From NCBI GenBank assembly GCA_015233035.1, contig JADFYM010000010.1, positions 1-35,253 on the forward strand: a DNA stretch of 35,253 bases, read 5' to 3'. Numbering within the stretch: the first letter of the stretch is position 1; each line of letters starts with the position of its first letter. Shown here piece after piece: positions 8,136 through 16,572 of the stretch. This DNA comes from Magnetococcales bacterium (lineage in GTDB: Bacteria > Pseudomonadota > Magnetococcia > Magnetococcales > Magnetaquicoccaceae). The notes under the pieces are model-generated. The model had not been told where the DNA came from. It made no database searches and saw only the letters and a list, made by a program, of their open reading frames with translations. The translations under genes were made by a program, and so were the position numbers.

Positions 8136-10547
8136 CTACAACCCCACCAGACTCACCTGGGGAAACCCGCCGCCCCAGTCACACATATCCTGCAACAAGA
8201 CGGGCGCGTGTTCCCGATGACCATAGACCACCCCCATCGGTACATTCGCATCCACGCCCACCGTGCATTCCAGCTTGCGCTCGCCGCAGACCAGCCGCAC
8301 CTTCTGCCCCGCCTGGAGCTTGAGCTGGACCGCTTCCTGCGGATGGATCCGCACCATACCCAACCCGGCCGACCGTCCCTGGGTCAGTTTGCCCAGAATG
8401 GCCGACCGCCGCGTGATGGCATCATCCTGATAAAAGGGAGACTCCAACACCAACACCAGTCCCGCCCCTTTGCTCCCTGCCGGGGCCGTCAGTGGCAGAT
8501 CCACCGTCACCGGACCATGGTCACAGGCCTTGGGCAATACCGCCCCGTCGGCCGTCACCGCATAGCGACGATCCGCCTCGGCCATCCGGCCCAGCAGTTC
8601 TTCGCGGCTGTTGTAGGGGAGCTGTTTGGCAAACCGATCACTCAAGGCGCGGAAAATACGCCAATCTTCCTTGGCTTGCAACGGTCCCATGACGGCCAGC
8701 GCGCTCTGTTGTGCCCGACCTTCTGCATTGGTCAGGGTGGCATTCCGTTCCGTGCTGGTCAACCCAGGCAACACCACATCCGCCTGCAAGGCCGCTGGCG
8801 TCTGATAGGCACCGATATAAATCACCCGACACTTGGCCAAAGCCTCCCGGCCCAACCGGGTATCCACCGCCTCCAGACCAGGATCACAGCCCAGCAGGAG
8901 CAACACCTTGATCTCGCCCCGCGCCGCCAGCCGTAAAATATGTTCCGCATGGTGGCCACGGCGATCCAGGGACTGATAACCCGGTCCACGGTGCGGCACC
9001 ACACCCATATCCTGCGCCGCTGCCGCATTGCTCCGTCCCGCCACCCGATTGAAGCCATTCCACTCCGGTCCCAACGCCCCCACCCGCTCCAGCAGGGCGA
9101 CGGACAACCGGCGAATGATCTCGGCCTGGGGATGGTTGACGGCATACTCTCCCAGCAGCAGCACCGGCCGCTTGGCCGCCCGCCACGCCGTCGCCAGAGG
9201 CGACAGCCCGGAGGCCTCGCCTTCCGCCGATACCTCCCGCAACAATCCTTCCAGAAAGGCCACTTCCTCCCCAGGATGCACCACAATCTGCGTCAGGTTG
9301 ACCAGATTGGCCTCCATCCGGCGCGGATGCACGGCAAAAGATTGGGCTCCCGCCCGCGTGGCCTGCCGCAGCCGCACGTTGAGCAACGGTGCTTCATAAC
9401 GGGGGTCGGCCCCCACCAGCAAAATCACATCCGCCCGCGCCAGATCCACCAGCGGCGTATTCATCAACAAGTCGGCCCGACCGAGGGGCTGCTCATCGCC
9501 ACTGAAATCCCGCTGCCGGAGACGGTGATCCAGGTTTGCGCTGCCCACCACCCGGCGCATAAAATCCTGGAAGGCAAACAACTCTTCCGCGCCCTGCGCT
9601 GCATCCGAGGCCAGCCCCGCAATCTCCTCCGCGCGAAATTTTTTCAACAATTCCGCCGCCCGATCCAGGGCCACCGCCCAGGTGACCTCGCGCAACCCGC
9701 CGGTGCTTTCCGAACGCACCAGGGGCGCATCCAACCGTTCCTGCGTCAACCCGTCATAGGCAAAACGACCCTTGTCGCACAGCCACATCTGATTGATGGC
9801 ATCACAACGGCCAGCCATGACCCGCTTGACCTGATTGCCCAGATGATCCACCCGGATTTGACAACCCACCGCACAATGGGCACACACCCCCGCCGCATGT
9901 TTCAGTTCCCAACTCCGGGCCTGAAAATGGAACGGCTTGTTGTTCAAGGCCCCCACCGGGCAGACCTCAGCCAGATTGCCCGACAATTCCGAGGTGAGCG
10001 GTTTTTCGATATACGGTCCCACCTGGGTATGATAGCCGCGATTGACCGCCCCCATCTCCTCCACACCCGCCACCTCGGTGCAAAAACGGACACAACGGGT
10101 GCAGTGAACGCACCGGTTCATCTCGGTTTCCGTCAGCGGGCCCAGATCATAGTTTTGTGCCTGTCGCTTCTTCTCACGAAAACGGGTGTGGTCCAGGCCA
10201 TATTTCATGGCAAAATCTTGCAGGTCACACTCGCCGCCCTGATCACACACCGGGCAGTCCAGAGGATGGTTGACGAGCAGATACTCGATCACCGTCTTGC
10301 AGCCTTTGCGTACCATCTCCGAGTCGGTCTTGACCACCATCCCTTCGCGCACCGGCTGGACGCAGGAGATGACCGGTCGGCGGGTCTCCGCCACCTCCAC
10401 CAGACACATCCGGCAGTTGCCCGCCACGGAAAGCAGGGGATGAAAGCAAAAATGCGGAATAGAAACGCCCGCCTGGCGCGCCGCCCTCATGATGGTGGTC
10501 CCCGCCTGAACAGTTACTTCCTTGCCGTCAATCGTCAGAGTTGGCAT
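8136..10547 (-). CDS. nuoG: NADH-quinone oxidoreductase subunit G, with N7 cluster ligands
   Basis: The large iron-sulfur subunit of the NADH-dehydrogenase arm, 803 residues. The N-terminal ferredoxin part has the N1b cysteines C34, C45, C48 and C62. Next come the N5 ligands (H94, C98, C101, C107) and the N4 ligands (C146, C149, C152, C196). The rest is a molybdopterin-oxidoreductase-like domain without cofactor function in this family. At its start, C222, C225, C229 and C257 form CxxCxxxC-x27-C, the ligand set of the off-pathway cluster N7 known from E. coli and Thermus but usually lost in alphaproteobacterial and mitochondrial enzymes. Start ATG 10547 is 39 nt after nuoF, with GGAG about 12 nt upstream. 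Confidence 0.97.
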   Translation of the reverse strand: MPTLTIDGKEVTVQAGTTIMRAARQAGVSIPHFCFHPLLSVAGNCRMCLVEVAETRRPVISCVQPVREGMVVKTDSEMVRKGCKTVIEYLLVNHPLDCPVCDQGGECDLQDFAMKYGLDHTRFREKKRQAQNYDLGPLTETEMNRCVHCTRCVRFCTEVAGVEEMGAVNRGYHTQVGPYIEKPLTSELSGNLAEVCPVGALNNKPFHFQARSWELKHAAGVCAHCAVGCQIRVDHLGNQVKRVMAGRCDAINQMWLCDKGRFAYDGLTQERLDAPLVRSESTGGLREVTWAVALDRAAELLKKFRAEEIAGLASDAAQGAEELFAFQDFMRRVVGSANLDHRLRQRDFSGDEQPLGRADLLMNTPLVDLARADVILLVGADPRYEAPLLNVRLRQATRAGAQSFAVHPRRMEANLVNLTQIVVHPGEEVAFLEGLLREVSAEGEASGLSPLATAWRAAKRPVLLLGEYAVNHPQAEIIRRLSVALLERVGALGPEWNGFNRVAGRSNAAAAQDMGVVPHRGPGYQSLDRRGHHAEHILRLAARGEIKVLLLLGCDPGLEAVDTRLGREALAKCRVIYIGAYQTPAALQADVVLPGLTSTERNATLTNAEGRAQQSALAVMGPLQAKEDWRIFRALSDRFAKQLPYNSREELLGRMAEADRRYAVTADGAVLPKACDHGPVTVDLPLTAPAGSKGAGLVLVLESPFYQDDAITRRSAILGKLTQGRSAGLGMVRIHPQEAVQLKLQAGQKVRLVCGERKLECTVGVDANVPMGVVYGHREHAPVLLQDMCDWGGGFPQVSLVGL

Positions 10548-10586
10548 CTTCTCGGCTTGCTCCGTATATTTATTTCTTTCCAGTCG

Positions 10587-11855
10587 TCAGGCCACCATGC
10601 AGCGACCATGGGTCACGTGATACTCAAACTCTTCCCGGAACGCCTTGATGGCACCCCGTACCGGATTGACCACACCCTCTCCCAGGGCACAGATGGTCAG
10701 CCCCAGAGGCCCTGCCTCATTGGCCAGATCCATCAGCAGATCCACATCCCCCGGCCTGCCCTGGCCATTTTCCAGACGGTCCACGATCTGGGTAACCCAA
10801 CTGGACCCTTCCCGACAGGGAGAACAGCGACCACAGGACTCATGCCGATAAAAATGGCACAGACGGGCCATGGCCCGCACGATGCACACCGAACGGTCCA
10901 GCACAATCACCGCCCCGGAACCCAGATTGGTGCCCGCCTTCTTCAAGGCGTCATAATCCATCGTGACCGTCTCGCACACCTCTTTGGGCAAAATCGGCAC
11001 CGACGAACCGCCCGGAATCACCCCTTTCAGGTTGTCCCAGCCGCCCCGCACCCCGCCCGCATATTCCTCCAGCAACACCTTGAGGGGAACCCCCAACTCC
11101 ACCTCATAGTTGCCCGGCTTGTTCACATGGCCCGAAACCGAAAACAGCTTGGTCCCGGACGAATTGGGCACTCCCAGGTTGAAATACCACGCCCCGCCAT
11201 GGGTGATGATGCCGGGCACCGCCGCCAACGTCTCCACATTGTTGACCACCGTCGGCTCGCCATACAACCCGACAATACCAGGCCGGGGCGGCTTGAGACG
11301 GGGCTGACCCTTCTTTCCCTCCAGCGACTCGATCAAGGCACTCCGCTCGCCGCAGACATAAGCCCCCGCGCCCCGATGCACCGCCAGATGAAAGCAAAAC
11401 CCCTTGCCCAGCACATTGTCACCGAGATAACCCGCCGCATAGGCCTCATCGATGGCGGCCTGGAGCCGCTCCGCCTCGCGATAAAACTCACCCCGGATAT
11501 AGATATAGCCCTGATGGGCCCGGGCCGCATAACCACAAATGACCATCCCCTCGATCAGCATATGGGGATCCTGGGTCAAAATGACCCGATCCTTGCAGGT
11601 GCCCGGCTCGCCCTCGTCCGCATTGCAGACCACCCGGTTGGACCGCTGATCCTTGGGCATGCTCCCCCATTTTTCACCCGCCGGAAAACCCGCACCCCCA
11701 CGACCGCGAATGTTGGAAATCTTGACCTCTTCAATCACCTCCAGGTCCGTCATCCCCAAGGCCTTCTCCAGGGCGGTATAACCCCCATTGGCCAGATAGA
11801 CCGCCAGGGTATGACTGTTCTCCAGGTGAATATTTTTATAGATAATCTGCGTCAT
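10587..11855 (-). CDS. nuoF: NADH-quinone oxidoreductase subunit F (NADH-binding)
   Basis: The flavoprotein subunit that oxidises NADH with FMN and passes electrons through cluster N3. It has 422 residues. The FMN/NADH segment GRGGAGFPAGEKW and the NADEGEPGTCKDR stretch are near the N-terminus. The third nucleotide-binding motif appears as GAGAYVCGERSALIES, with Arg where Glu-Thr is more usual. The N3 cysteines are in ESCGRCSPCREG plus a later Cys in LTICALGEG. The ATG at 11855 (MTQIIYKNI) is preferred; the open frame's TTG four codons upstream is less likely. The gene starts 18 nt after nuoE. Confidence 0.97.
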   Translation of the reverse strand: MTQIIYKNIHLENSHTLAVYLANGGYTALEKALGMTDLEVIEEVKISNIRGRGGAGFPAGEKWGSMPKDQRSNRVVCNADEGEPGTCKDRVILTQDPHMLIEGMVICGYAARAHQGYIYIRGEFYREAERLQAAIDEAYAAGYLGDNVLGKGFCFHLAVHRGAGAYVCGERSALIESLEGKKGQPRLKPPRPGIVGLYGEPTVVNNVETLAAVPGIITHGGAWYFNLGVPNSSGTKLFSVSGHVNKPGNYEVELGVPLKVLLEEYAGGVRGGWDNLKGVIPGGSSVPILPKEVCETVTMDYDALKKAGTNLGSGAVIVLDRSVCIVRAMARLCHFYRHESCGRCSPCREGSSWVTQIVDRLENGQGRPGDVDLLMDLANEAGPLGLTICALGEGVVNPVRGAIKAFREEFEYHVTHGRCMVA

Positions 11856-11873
11856 GGAGGTTCCCAAAAAAGC

Positions 11874-12371
11874 CTAAGGCAACTGATCTATGATCTCCGA
11901 CACCTTGTCCGGTGTCAGATTTTCGTAATAATCATCACCAATGTGCACGATCGGGGCATTGACACAGGCCCCCAGACACTCGACATGGTCCAGCGTAAAC
12001 CGCCCATCCGCGCTGGTCTCGCCCATTTTCAGGTGCAATTTGTCCTGCAAGGTCTGGACGATGGCATCCGATCCGCACAGCCAGCAGGAAATGTTCGTGC
12101 AGACCCGCACGTGATGTTTCCCCACCGGTTTGAGGTTGTACATGGTGTAAAAGGTCGCCACCTCGTACACCCGGAGGGGGGGCATCCCCATAAAGGCCGC
12201 GACATAGTCCAACGCCTCCTGGGAAAGCCAGCCGCCAAACTCGCGTTGCGCCAGGTGCAACACCGGCAGCAACGCCGATTCACGCCGTTCCGCCGGATAC
12301 CGCTTGAAGATCATCTCGGCCTGGCGTACCGTTGCCTCGGAAAACTGAAGACTATTTTGCAATGCGCTCAT
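11874..12371 (-). CDS. nuoE: NADH-quinone oxidoreductase subunit E
   Basis: The 24-kDa-type thioredoxin-like subunit carrying the 2Fe-2S cluster N1a. It has 165 residues. The ligand pairs are CTNISC and, about 40 residues later, CLGAC. The ATG at 12371 (MSALQNSLQFSEATV) follows the nuoD stop by 34 nt. The frame remains open upstream into nuoD, but those residues are unlike the family. No strong ribosome binding site is visible. Confidence 0.96.
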   Translation of the reverse strand: MSALQNSLQFSEATVRQAEMIFKRYPAERRESALLPVLHLAQREFGGWLSQEALDYVAAFMGMPPLRVYEVATFYTMYNLKPVGKHHVRVCTNISCWLCGSDAIVQTLQDKLHLKMGETSADGRFTLDHVECLGACVNAPIVHIGDDYYENLTPDKVSEIIDQLP

Positions 12372-12405
12372 GGAACGTGCTTGCCTGTCACAGGGTGGAA
12401 AAACA

Positions 12406-13587
12406 TCATCGGTCAATTTCACCAAACACAATATCAACGCTGCCAACCAGCGTGGTCACATCCGCGAGCATGTGTCCCAGGGCCATCCGCTTGACGGCTT
12501 GCAAATGGTTGAAACCGGCCGCCCGAATCTTTACCCGATAGGGCTTGTTGCCCCCATGGGAGATCAGATAAACGCCAAACTCTCCTTTCGGCGATTCCGT
12601 GGCGACATACACCTCGCCCGCCGGAGCCTGAAAACCTTCCGAAAAGAGCTTGAAATGATGGATCAGCGACTCCATGCCGCTTTGCATCTCCTGGCGGCGC
12701 GGCGGCGAAATCTTGCAACTCTCATAGCGCACCGGACCCGGTTTCATCTGTTCCAGACACTGCCGGATAATCCGGTTGCTCTGCCGCAATTCGTCCACCC
12801 GCACCAGATAGCGATCATAGCAATCGCCATTTTTGCCAACCGGAATATCAAAATCCAACCGGTCATAGACATCATAGGGTTCTGACTTGCGCAAATCCCA
12901 GGCCACCCCGGAACCGCGCAGCATGGGTCCGGCAAACCCCATGTCCAGGGCCTCCGCCGCCGTCGCCACGCCAATGTCCACCAGCCGCTGCTTCCAGATG
13001 CGATTGCCGGTCAACAGGGTCTCATATTCATCAATCTTGCTGGGGAACGAATCGGTAAAGGCCAGGATCCGCTCGGCCAACCCCTCCGGCAGATCCACCG
13101 CCACCCCACCCGGACGAAAATAGGCGGCATGGATGCGGGCCCCGCAGACCGCCTCATACATGTCAAAAATTTCTTCCCGTTCGCGGAAGGCATAGATGAA
13201 CATGGTCATGGCCCCCACGTCCAGCCCATGCGCCCCCAGAAACAGCAGATGGTTCAACATGCGCGTCAACTCGGCAAAGATCACCCGAATATATTGCGCC
13301 CGCTCGGGAGCCTGGATGCCCAGCAAACGCTCGACCGCCAAGACCCAACTGTACTCTTCCGCCATCGGCGACATATAGTCCAGACGGTCAAAATAGGGCA
13401 CTCCCTGGAGATAGGTCTTGTGCTCCAGCAGCTTTTCAGTTCCCCGATGCAGGAAACCGATGTGCGGATCAGCCCGCTCCACCACCTCGCCATCCAGGTC
13501 CAACAGCAGGCGCAACACCCCATGCGCCGCTGGATGCTGCGGGCCAAAGTTGACGCTAAAAGTCTGAAATTCCTTCTGTTCAGCCAT
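12406..13587 (-). CDS. nuoD: NADH-quinone oxidoreductase subunit D
   Basis: The 49-kDa-type subunit, homologous to the large subunit of NiFe hydrogenases, which forms the quinone-binding cavity together with NuoB. It has 393 residues. The loop [16 protein letters not shown] near the N-terminus contains the quinone-site histidine, and the C-terminal Asp-Arg end (VFGEIDR) is the conserved terminus. nuoD is separate from nuoC, unlike the fused nuoCD of enterobacteria. The ATG at 13587 ([10 protein letters not shown]) is chosen over a GTG three codons upstream. The gap to nuoC is 12 nt. Confidence 0.98.
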   Translation of the reverse strand: MAEQKEFQTFSVNFGPQHPAAHGVLRLLLDLDGEVVERADPHIGFLHRGTEKLLEHKTYLQGVPYFDRLDYMSPMAEEYSWVLAVERLLGIQAPERAQYIRVIFAELTRMLNHLLFLGAHGLDVGAMTMFIYAFREREEIFDMYEAVCGARIHAAYFRPGGVAVDLPEGLAERILAFTDSFPSKIDEYETLLTGNRIWKQRLVDIGVATAAEALDMGFAGPMLRGSGVAWDLRKSEPYDVYDRLDFDIPVGKNGDCYDRYLVRVDELRQSNRIIRQCLEQMKPGPVRYESCKISPPRRQEMQSGMESLIHHFKLFSEGFQAPAGEVYVATESPKGEFGVYLISHGGNKPYRVKIRAAGFNHLQAVKRMALGHMLADVTTLVGSVDIVFGEIDR

Positions 13588-13599
13588 CGGAACCACTCT

Positions 13600-14154
13600 C
13601 TACGACGGGTTGGCTTGGTAGGGCTCCCGATTGGGATGCACCATCTGGAGCGACTGGCGTATCACCCGTCTCTGCGCCGGGTCATACCGTACTTCGGTCA
13701 AGCCGCTCAACGGAAAATCCTTGCGCAACGGATATCCTTCAAAATCATAGTCGGTCAGCAGGCGGCGCAAATCGGGGTGACCCGAAAAAAGTATGCCGAA
13801 CATCTCATAGGTTTCCCGCTCGAACCAGTCCGCGCACCACCAGACGTCGATGACGGACGGGACCGGGGTCTGCTCATCCACCGCCAGCTTGACCCGCAAA
13901 CGATGATTTTTGTGGACGGACAGCAGTTGGTAGACCACCTCCAACGGTTTTTCCCGTTGCGGATAATGCACACCCGTCAGATCCACCATCTGCGTAAAAT
14001 TCAGTTCCGGGTCATCCCGCAACCGGGTCATGGTGGCCACCAGGGTCTCCGGGGTGACCCGCACGATCAGGGCATCGGCCAGCCGCTCCCGCGCCAATTC
14101 CGGCAGACGGTCGGTGATCAACTGTTCCAAACGATCCAGCTTTTCCTGGGTCAT
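13600..14154 (-). CDS. nuoC: NADH-quinone oxidoreductase subunit C
   Basis: The 30-kDa-type subunit, which scaffolds the quinone-reduction module. It has 184 residues. The family signature is seen as [17 protein letters not shown] followed by [20 protein letters not shown]. The start at ATG 14154 ([12 protein letters not shown]) has GGGGAG seven nt upstream. The start codon overlaps the nuoB stop as ATGA, the classic arrangement for translational coupling. Confidence 0.97.
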   Translation of the reverse strand: MTQEKLDRLEQLITDRLPELARERLADALIVRVTPETLVATMTRLRDDPELNFTQMVDLTGVHYPQREKPLEVVYQLLSVHKNHRLRVKLAVDEQTPVPSVIDVWWCADWFERETYEMFGILFSGHPDLRRLLTDYDFEGYPLRKDFPLSGLTEVRYDPAQRRVIRQSLQMVHPNREPYQANPS

Positions 14155-14687
14155 GTCCGCACTCCCCTGCTTTCGGTCACGCCGGACGCGCCCCAACCGC
14201 TGTACAGCGTATTGGTGCGATGAACCTTTTTATGCAGTTGCAAAATGCCGTAGAGAAAGGCCTCGGCAGTGGGGGGGCAACCGGGAATAAAAATATCCAC
14301 CGGGATGATGCAATCGCAGCCCCGCACCACGGAATAACCATGATGATAATAACCGCCCCCATTGGCGCAGGATCCCATGGAGATCACCCAGCGGGGTTCG
14401 GGCATTTGGTCGTACAGCTTGCGCAACACCGGGGCCATCTTGTGGGTCAGCGTACCGGCCACAAAAATCACATCCGACTGCCGGGGCGAGGCGCGCGGCA
14501 CCATGCCAAAACGGTCCAGATCATACCGGGCGGCCCCCGCGTGCATGAACTCCACAGCGCAGCAGGCCAAACCAAAGGTCATCGGCCACATGGAACCCGT
14601 GCGGGCCCAGTTGACCAGCTTGTCCGCCGAGGCCAGCAAAATGCCCCGTTCCGAAACTTCCTGTTGTACGGCTTCGATCACTCCCAT
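14151..14687 (-). CDS. nuoB: NADH-quinone oxidoreductase subunit B
   Basis: The PSST-type subunit carrying cluster N2, the last iron-sulfur centre before quinone. It has 178 residues. The adjacent cysteine pair is seen in [18 protein letters not shown], and the other two ligands are in MGSCANGGG and [10 protein letters not shown]. The start at ATG 14687 has AAGGGAG seven nt upstream, placed inside the end of nuoA. It overlaps nuoA by 10 nt and nuoC by 4 nt. Confidence 0.98.
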   Translation of the reverse strand: MGVIEAVQQEVSERGILLASADKLVNWARTGSMWPMTFGLACCAVEFMHAGAARYDLDRFGMVPRASPRQSDVIFVAGTLTHKMAPVLRKLYDQMPEPRWVISMGSCANGGGYYHHGYSVVRGCDCIIPVDIFIPGCPPTAEAFLYGILQLHKKVHRTNTLYSGWGASGVTESRGVRT

Positions 14688-15034
14688 TCCAGTGCTCCCT
14701 TTTTCCAGACATAGGCGTAGCCGACCAGCAGCACCAACAGAAACAGAACCATTTCGACAAAACCGGTCATGCCGATATCCCGGAACGCCACCGCCCAGGG
14801 AAACAGAAATGCGGCTTCAATGTCGAAGACGATGAACAGAATGCTGAACAGATAATAGCGCACATCGAAGGGGAGGCGTACCCGACTCAACGGGGCAAAC
14901 CCGCATTCGTACTGGGAGCATTTCTCCGCATACCGGCGACTCGGACCGACCAGAAAGTTGAGCCCCATCATGCTGGCAGCGGTCGCCACAGCCATGGCCA
15001 GCAGGATTAAAATGGGAAAATAATTTTCAAGCAT
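14678..15034 (-). CDS. nuoA: NADH-quinone oxidoreductase subunit A
   Basis: A small membrane subunit with three transmembrane helices at the quinone-site interface, 118 residues. The conserved acidic loop with [20 protein letters not shown] contains the cysteine known to be exposed in the deactive enzyme of some species. [13 protein letters not shown] follows. The start at ATG 15034 is preceded by GAGGTG about 11 nt upstream. It is the first gene of the nuo operon; trmL ends 179 nt upstream on the same strand. Confidence 0.97.
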   Translation of the reverse strand: MLENYFPILILLAMAVATAASMMGLNFLVGPSRRYAEKCSQYECGFAPLSRVRLPFDVRYYLFSILFIVFDIEAAFLFPWAVAFRDIGMTGFVEMVLFLLVLLVGYAYVWKKGALEWE

Positions 15035-15091
15035 GATGCGAGAATCACCTCGTCAGAGAAGACCCGGACAACCATCCAACACGGTTAAAAG

Positions 15092-15120
15092 TGTTTAGCA
15101 CCTTGCTCGCTCCACGTCAA
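15092..15120 (-). promoter_or_regulatory. Candidate sigma70-type promoter for the nuo operon
   Basis: On the minus strand, TTGACG (15115-15120) is followed after exactly 17 nt by TAAACA (15092-15097), about 57 nt upstream of nuoA. The -35 box matches 5 of 6 consensus positions, but the -10 box only about 3 of 6, so the call is tentative. A promoter somewhere in 15035-15213 is expected from the gap after trmL. Confidence 0.3.
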
Positions 15121-15213
15121 CCGTGCCGCATAAATTTTTTGTCGATTTCTGTGACAATTTTTTTCCCAGGCCCCAGGGTCGGACAGATGTTTTTCTATCC
15201 AATTGATTTTACG

Positions 15214-15720
15214 TCAATGATTCGACGCGGGGTTCTGGTCGGGGTTCGGCACCAAACCGGGAAAGCCGGTCTGGCGCAGGGCTTCATAGAGCATGATGCT
15301 GACGCTGTTGGCCAGGTTGAGGCTGCGGGCCTGGGCCACCATGGGAATGCGCACCAGGTTCTCCCGGTGGGCCTCCCGCAAGGCGTCGGGCAGCCCCGAA
15401 CCCTCCGCGCCAAAGAGAAAGCGGTCGCCCATTTGATAGCTCCTGGCCGAGTAGGCCTGGGTGCCGTGCGTACTGATCGGAAAAAGCCGGGCGGTGGGTG
15501 GGTGGCTGTGCCAGTAATGTGCCCAGTCGTCCCAGCGACGCACGGCGGCCCATTCCCGATAATCCATCCCGGCGCGCCGTACCGCCGCGCCGTCCAGCCG
15601 AAAGCCCAGCGGTCCCACCAGGTGCAGCGTGGCATGGGTGGCGGCACACAGGCGGACAATATTCCCGGTGTTGGGTGGAATCTCCGGTTGATATAGAATA
15701 ACGTGGAAAGGTGTGTCCAT
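15214..15720 (-). CDS. trmL: tRNA (cytidine/uridine-34-2'-O)-methyltransferase TrmL
   Basis: A SPOUT-class methyltransferase that 2'-O-methylates the wobble nucleotide of leucine tRNAs, using S-adenosylmethionine. It has 168 residues from the chosen ATG at 15720 (MDTPFHVILYQPEIPPNTG), which matches where family members begin; TTG and ATG codons upstream are open but lack ribosome binding sites and similarity. The trefoil-knot motifs are visible: NTGNIVRLCAAT at the N-terminus, FGAEGSGLPDAL in the middle, and IPMVAQARSLNLANSVSI near the end. The gene lies upstream of nuoA on the same strand and diverges from petA. Confidence 0.93.
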   Translation of the reverse strand: MDTPFHVILYQPEIPPNTGNIVRLCAATHATLHLVGPLGFRLDGAAVRRAGMDYREWAAVRRWDDWAHYWHSHPPTARLFPISTHGTQAYSARSYQMGDRFLFGAEGSGLPDALREAHRENLVRIPMVAQARSLNLANSVSIMLYEALRQTGFPGLVPNPDQNPASNH

Positions 15721-15878
15721 CAGGCAGTAACCCATAGAATTGATGTAGATCAAGAGAAGACGGATTGCACCGGCCTGCGGATGGGCCGGATGGTCCGGGG
15801 TTTGTTTTTGTAATGGTTCGTAATGATTCGCAATAGTTTGACAAATATAAAAAAATGGGGGAGAAAGCTCTTGCTGAT

Positions 15879-15906
15879 TTGAAATGTCAGCGCGATTTGG
15901 TATAAT
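15879..15906 (+). promoter_or_regulatory. Strong sigma70-type promoter of petABC
   Basis: TTGAAA (15879-15884), a 16-nt spacer and a perfect TATAAT (15901-15906) that also has the extended -10 element TGG directly before it. The predicted start near 15913 leaves a leader of about 77 nt before petA. The leader contains a 6-bp stem (TACCCG at 15929-15934 with CGGGTA at 15949-15954) around a T-rich loop. The upstream DNA is AT-rich. Confidence 0.75.
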
Positions 15907-15989
15907 GCCGGACGTTCCATTTTTTTGCTACCCGTTTGCAATTTTTTTCGGGTACACCCTTTGGTTTTTCTGGGGAGGTTGAAAGAGGC

Positions 15990-16517
15990 ATGGTTACTGA
16001 ATCGGAGGAAGGTCGCCGGGATTTTTTGCTCCTGGCCACCAGTGCGGTCGGGGCAGCCGGTGTCGCCGGGGCGGCCTGGCCGTTTATCAAATCCTGGAGT
16101 CCGTCCTCTGACGTGCTCTCGCAGGCGACCACGGAGGTGGATATCAGTTCCCTCGCCGAGGGACAGATGATCACGGTGCCCTGGCAGGGCAAGCCGGTCT
16201 TTGTGGTGCATCGCACGGTGACCCAGATTGAACTGGCGCGCAAAGACGACACCAAATCCCTGCCGGATCCCGCCAAAGATGCCGACCGGGTCAAACGCCC
16301 GGAATTTCTGGTGCTGTTGGCTTTGTGTCCGCATCTGGGGTGTGTGCCGCAGCCGATCGGGACGGGCAATTATGGGGGGTTTCTCTGTCCCTGCCACGGT
16401 TCCCACTATGACACCTCGGGCCGTATTCGCCAAGGTCCGTCGCCCAGAAACCTGCAGGTGCCTTATTATGAATTTAAAGACGAAAAAACGCTGGTGATCG
16501 GCAAGGCGACCGTCTGA
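15990..16517 (+). CDS. petA: Ubiquinol-cytochrome c reductase, Rieske iron-sulfur subunit
   Basis: The 2Fe-2S subunit of the bc1 complex, which takes an electron from quinol and hands it to cytochrome c1 by domain movement. It has 175 residues. A twin-arginine-type signal/anchor is seen at residues 9-36 (GRRDFLLLATSAVGAAG then hydrophobic), as expected for Tat export of a folded cluster protein. The cluster-binding boxes are CPHLGC (C113, H115, with C118 for the disulfide) and CPCHGSHYD (C133, H136, with C135). The ATG at 15990 is chosen because GGGGAGG lies about 11 nt upstream and the Tat motif then sits close to the N-terminus. It is the first gene of petABC. Confidence 0.96.
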   Translation: MVTESEEGRRDFLLLATSAVGAAGVAGAAWPFIKSWSPSSDVLSQATTEVDISSLAEGQMITVPWQGKPVFVVHRTVTQIELARKDDTKSLPDPAKDADRVKRPEFLVLLALCPHLGCVPQPIGTGNYGGFLCPCHGSHYDTSGRIRQGPSPRNLQVPYYEFKDEKTLVIGKATV

Positions 16518-16572
16518 GTCTGCTCAGGTCGGCTTGTTGCAATGCCCTGGAGAATTCAAGGAGAACTAGCCC

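Noticed and set aside
8940-12494. A very long plus-strand open frame (1184 codons) opposite nuoG-F-E, and similar long frames opposite nuoM, nuoL and the STAND gene
   Set aside because: They are mirror images of GC-rich coding sequence, rich in His, Gln, Arg and Pro, without ribosome binding sites or recognisable motifs, while the opposite strand codes clear known proteins.
15754-15989. A minus-strand gene overlapping petA (227-codon frame 15750-16433)
   Set aside because: It lies opposite the well-supported Rieske gene and its promoter and has no protein-like motifs.
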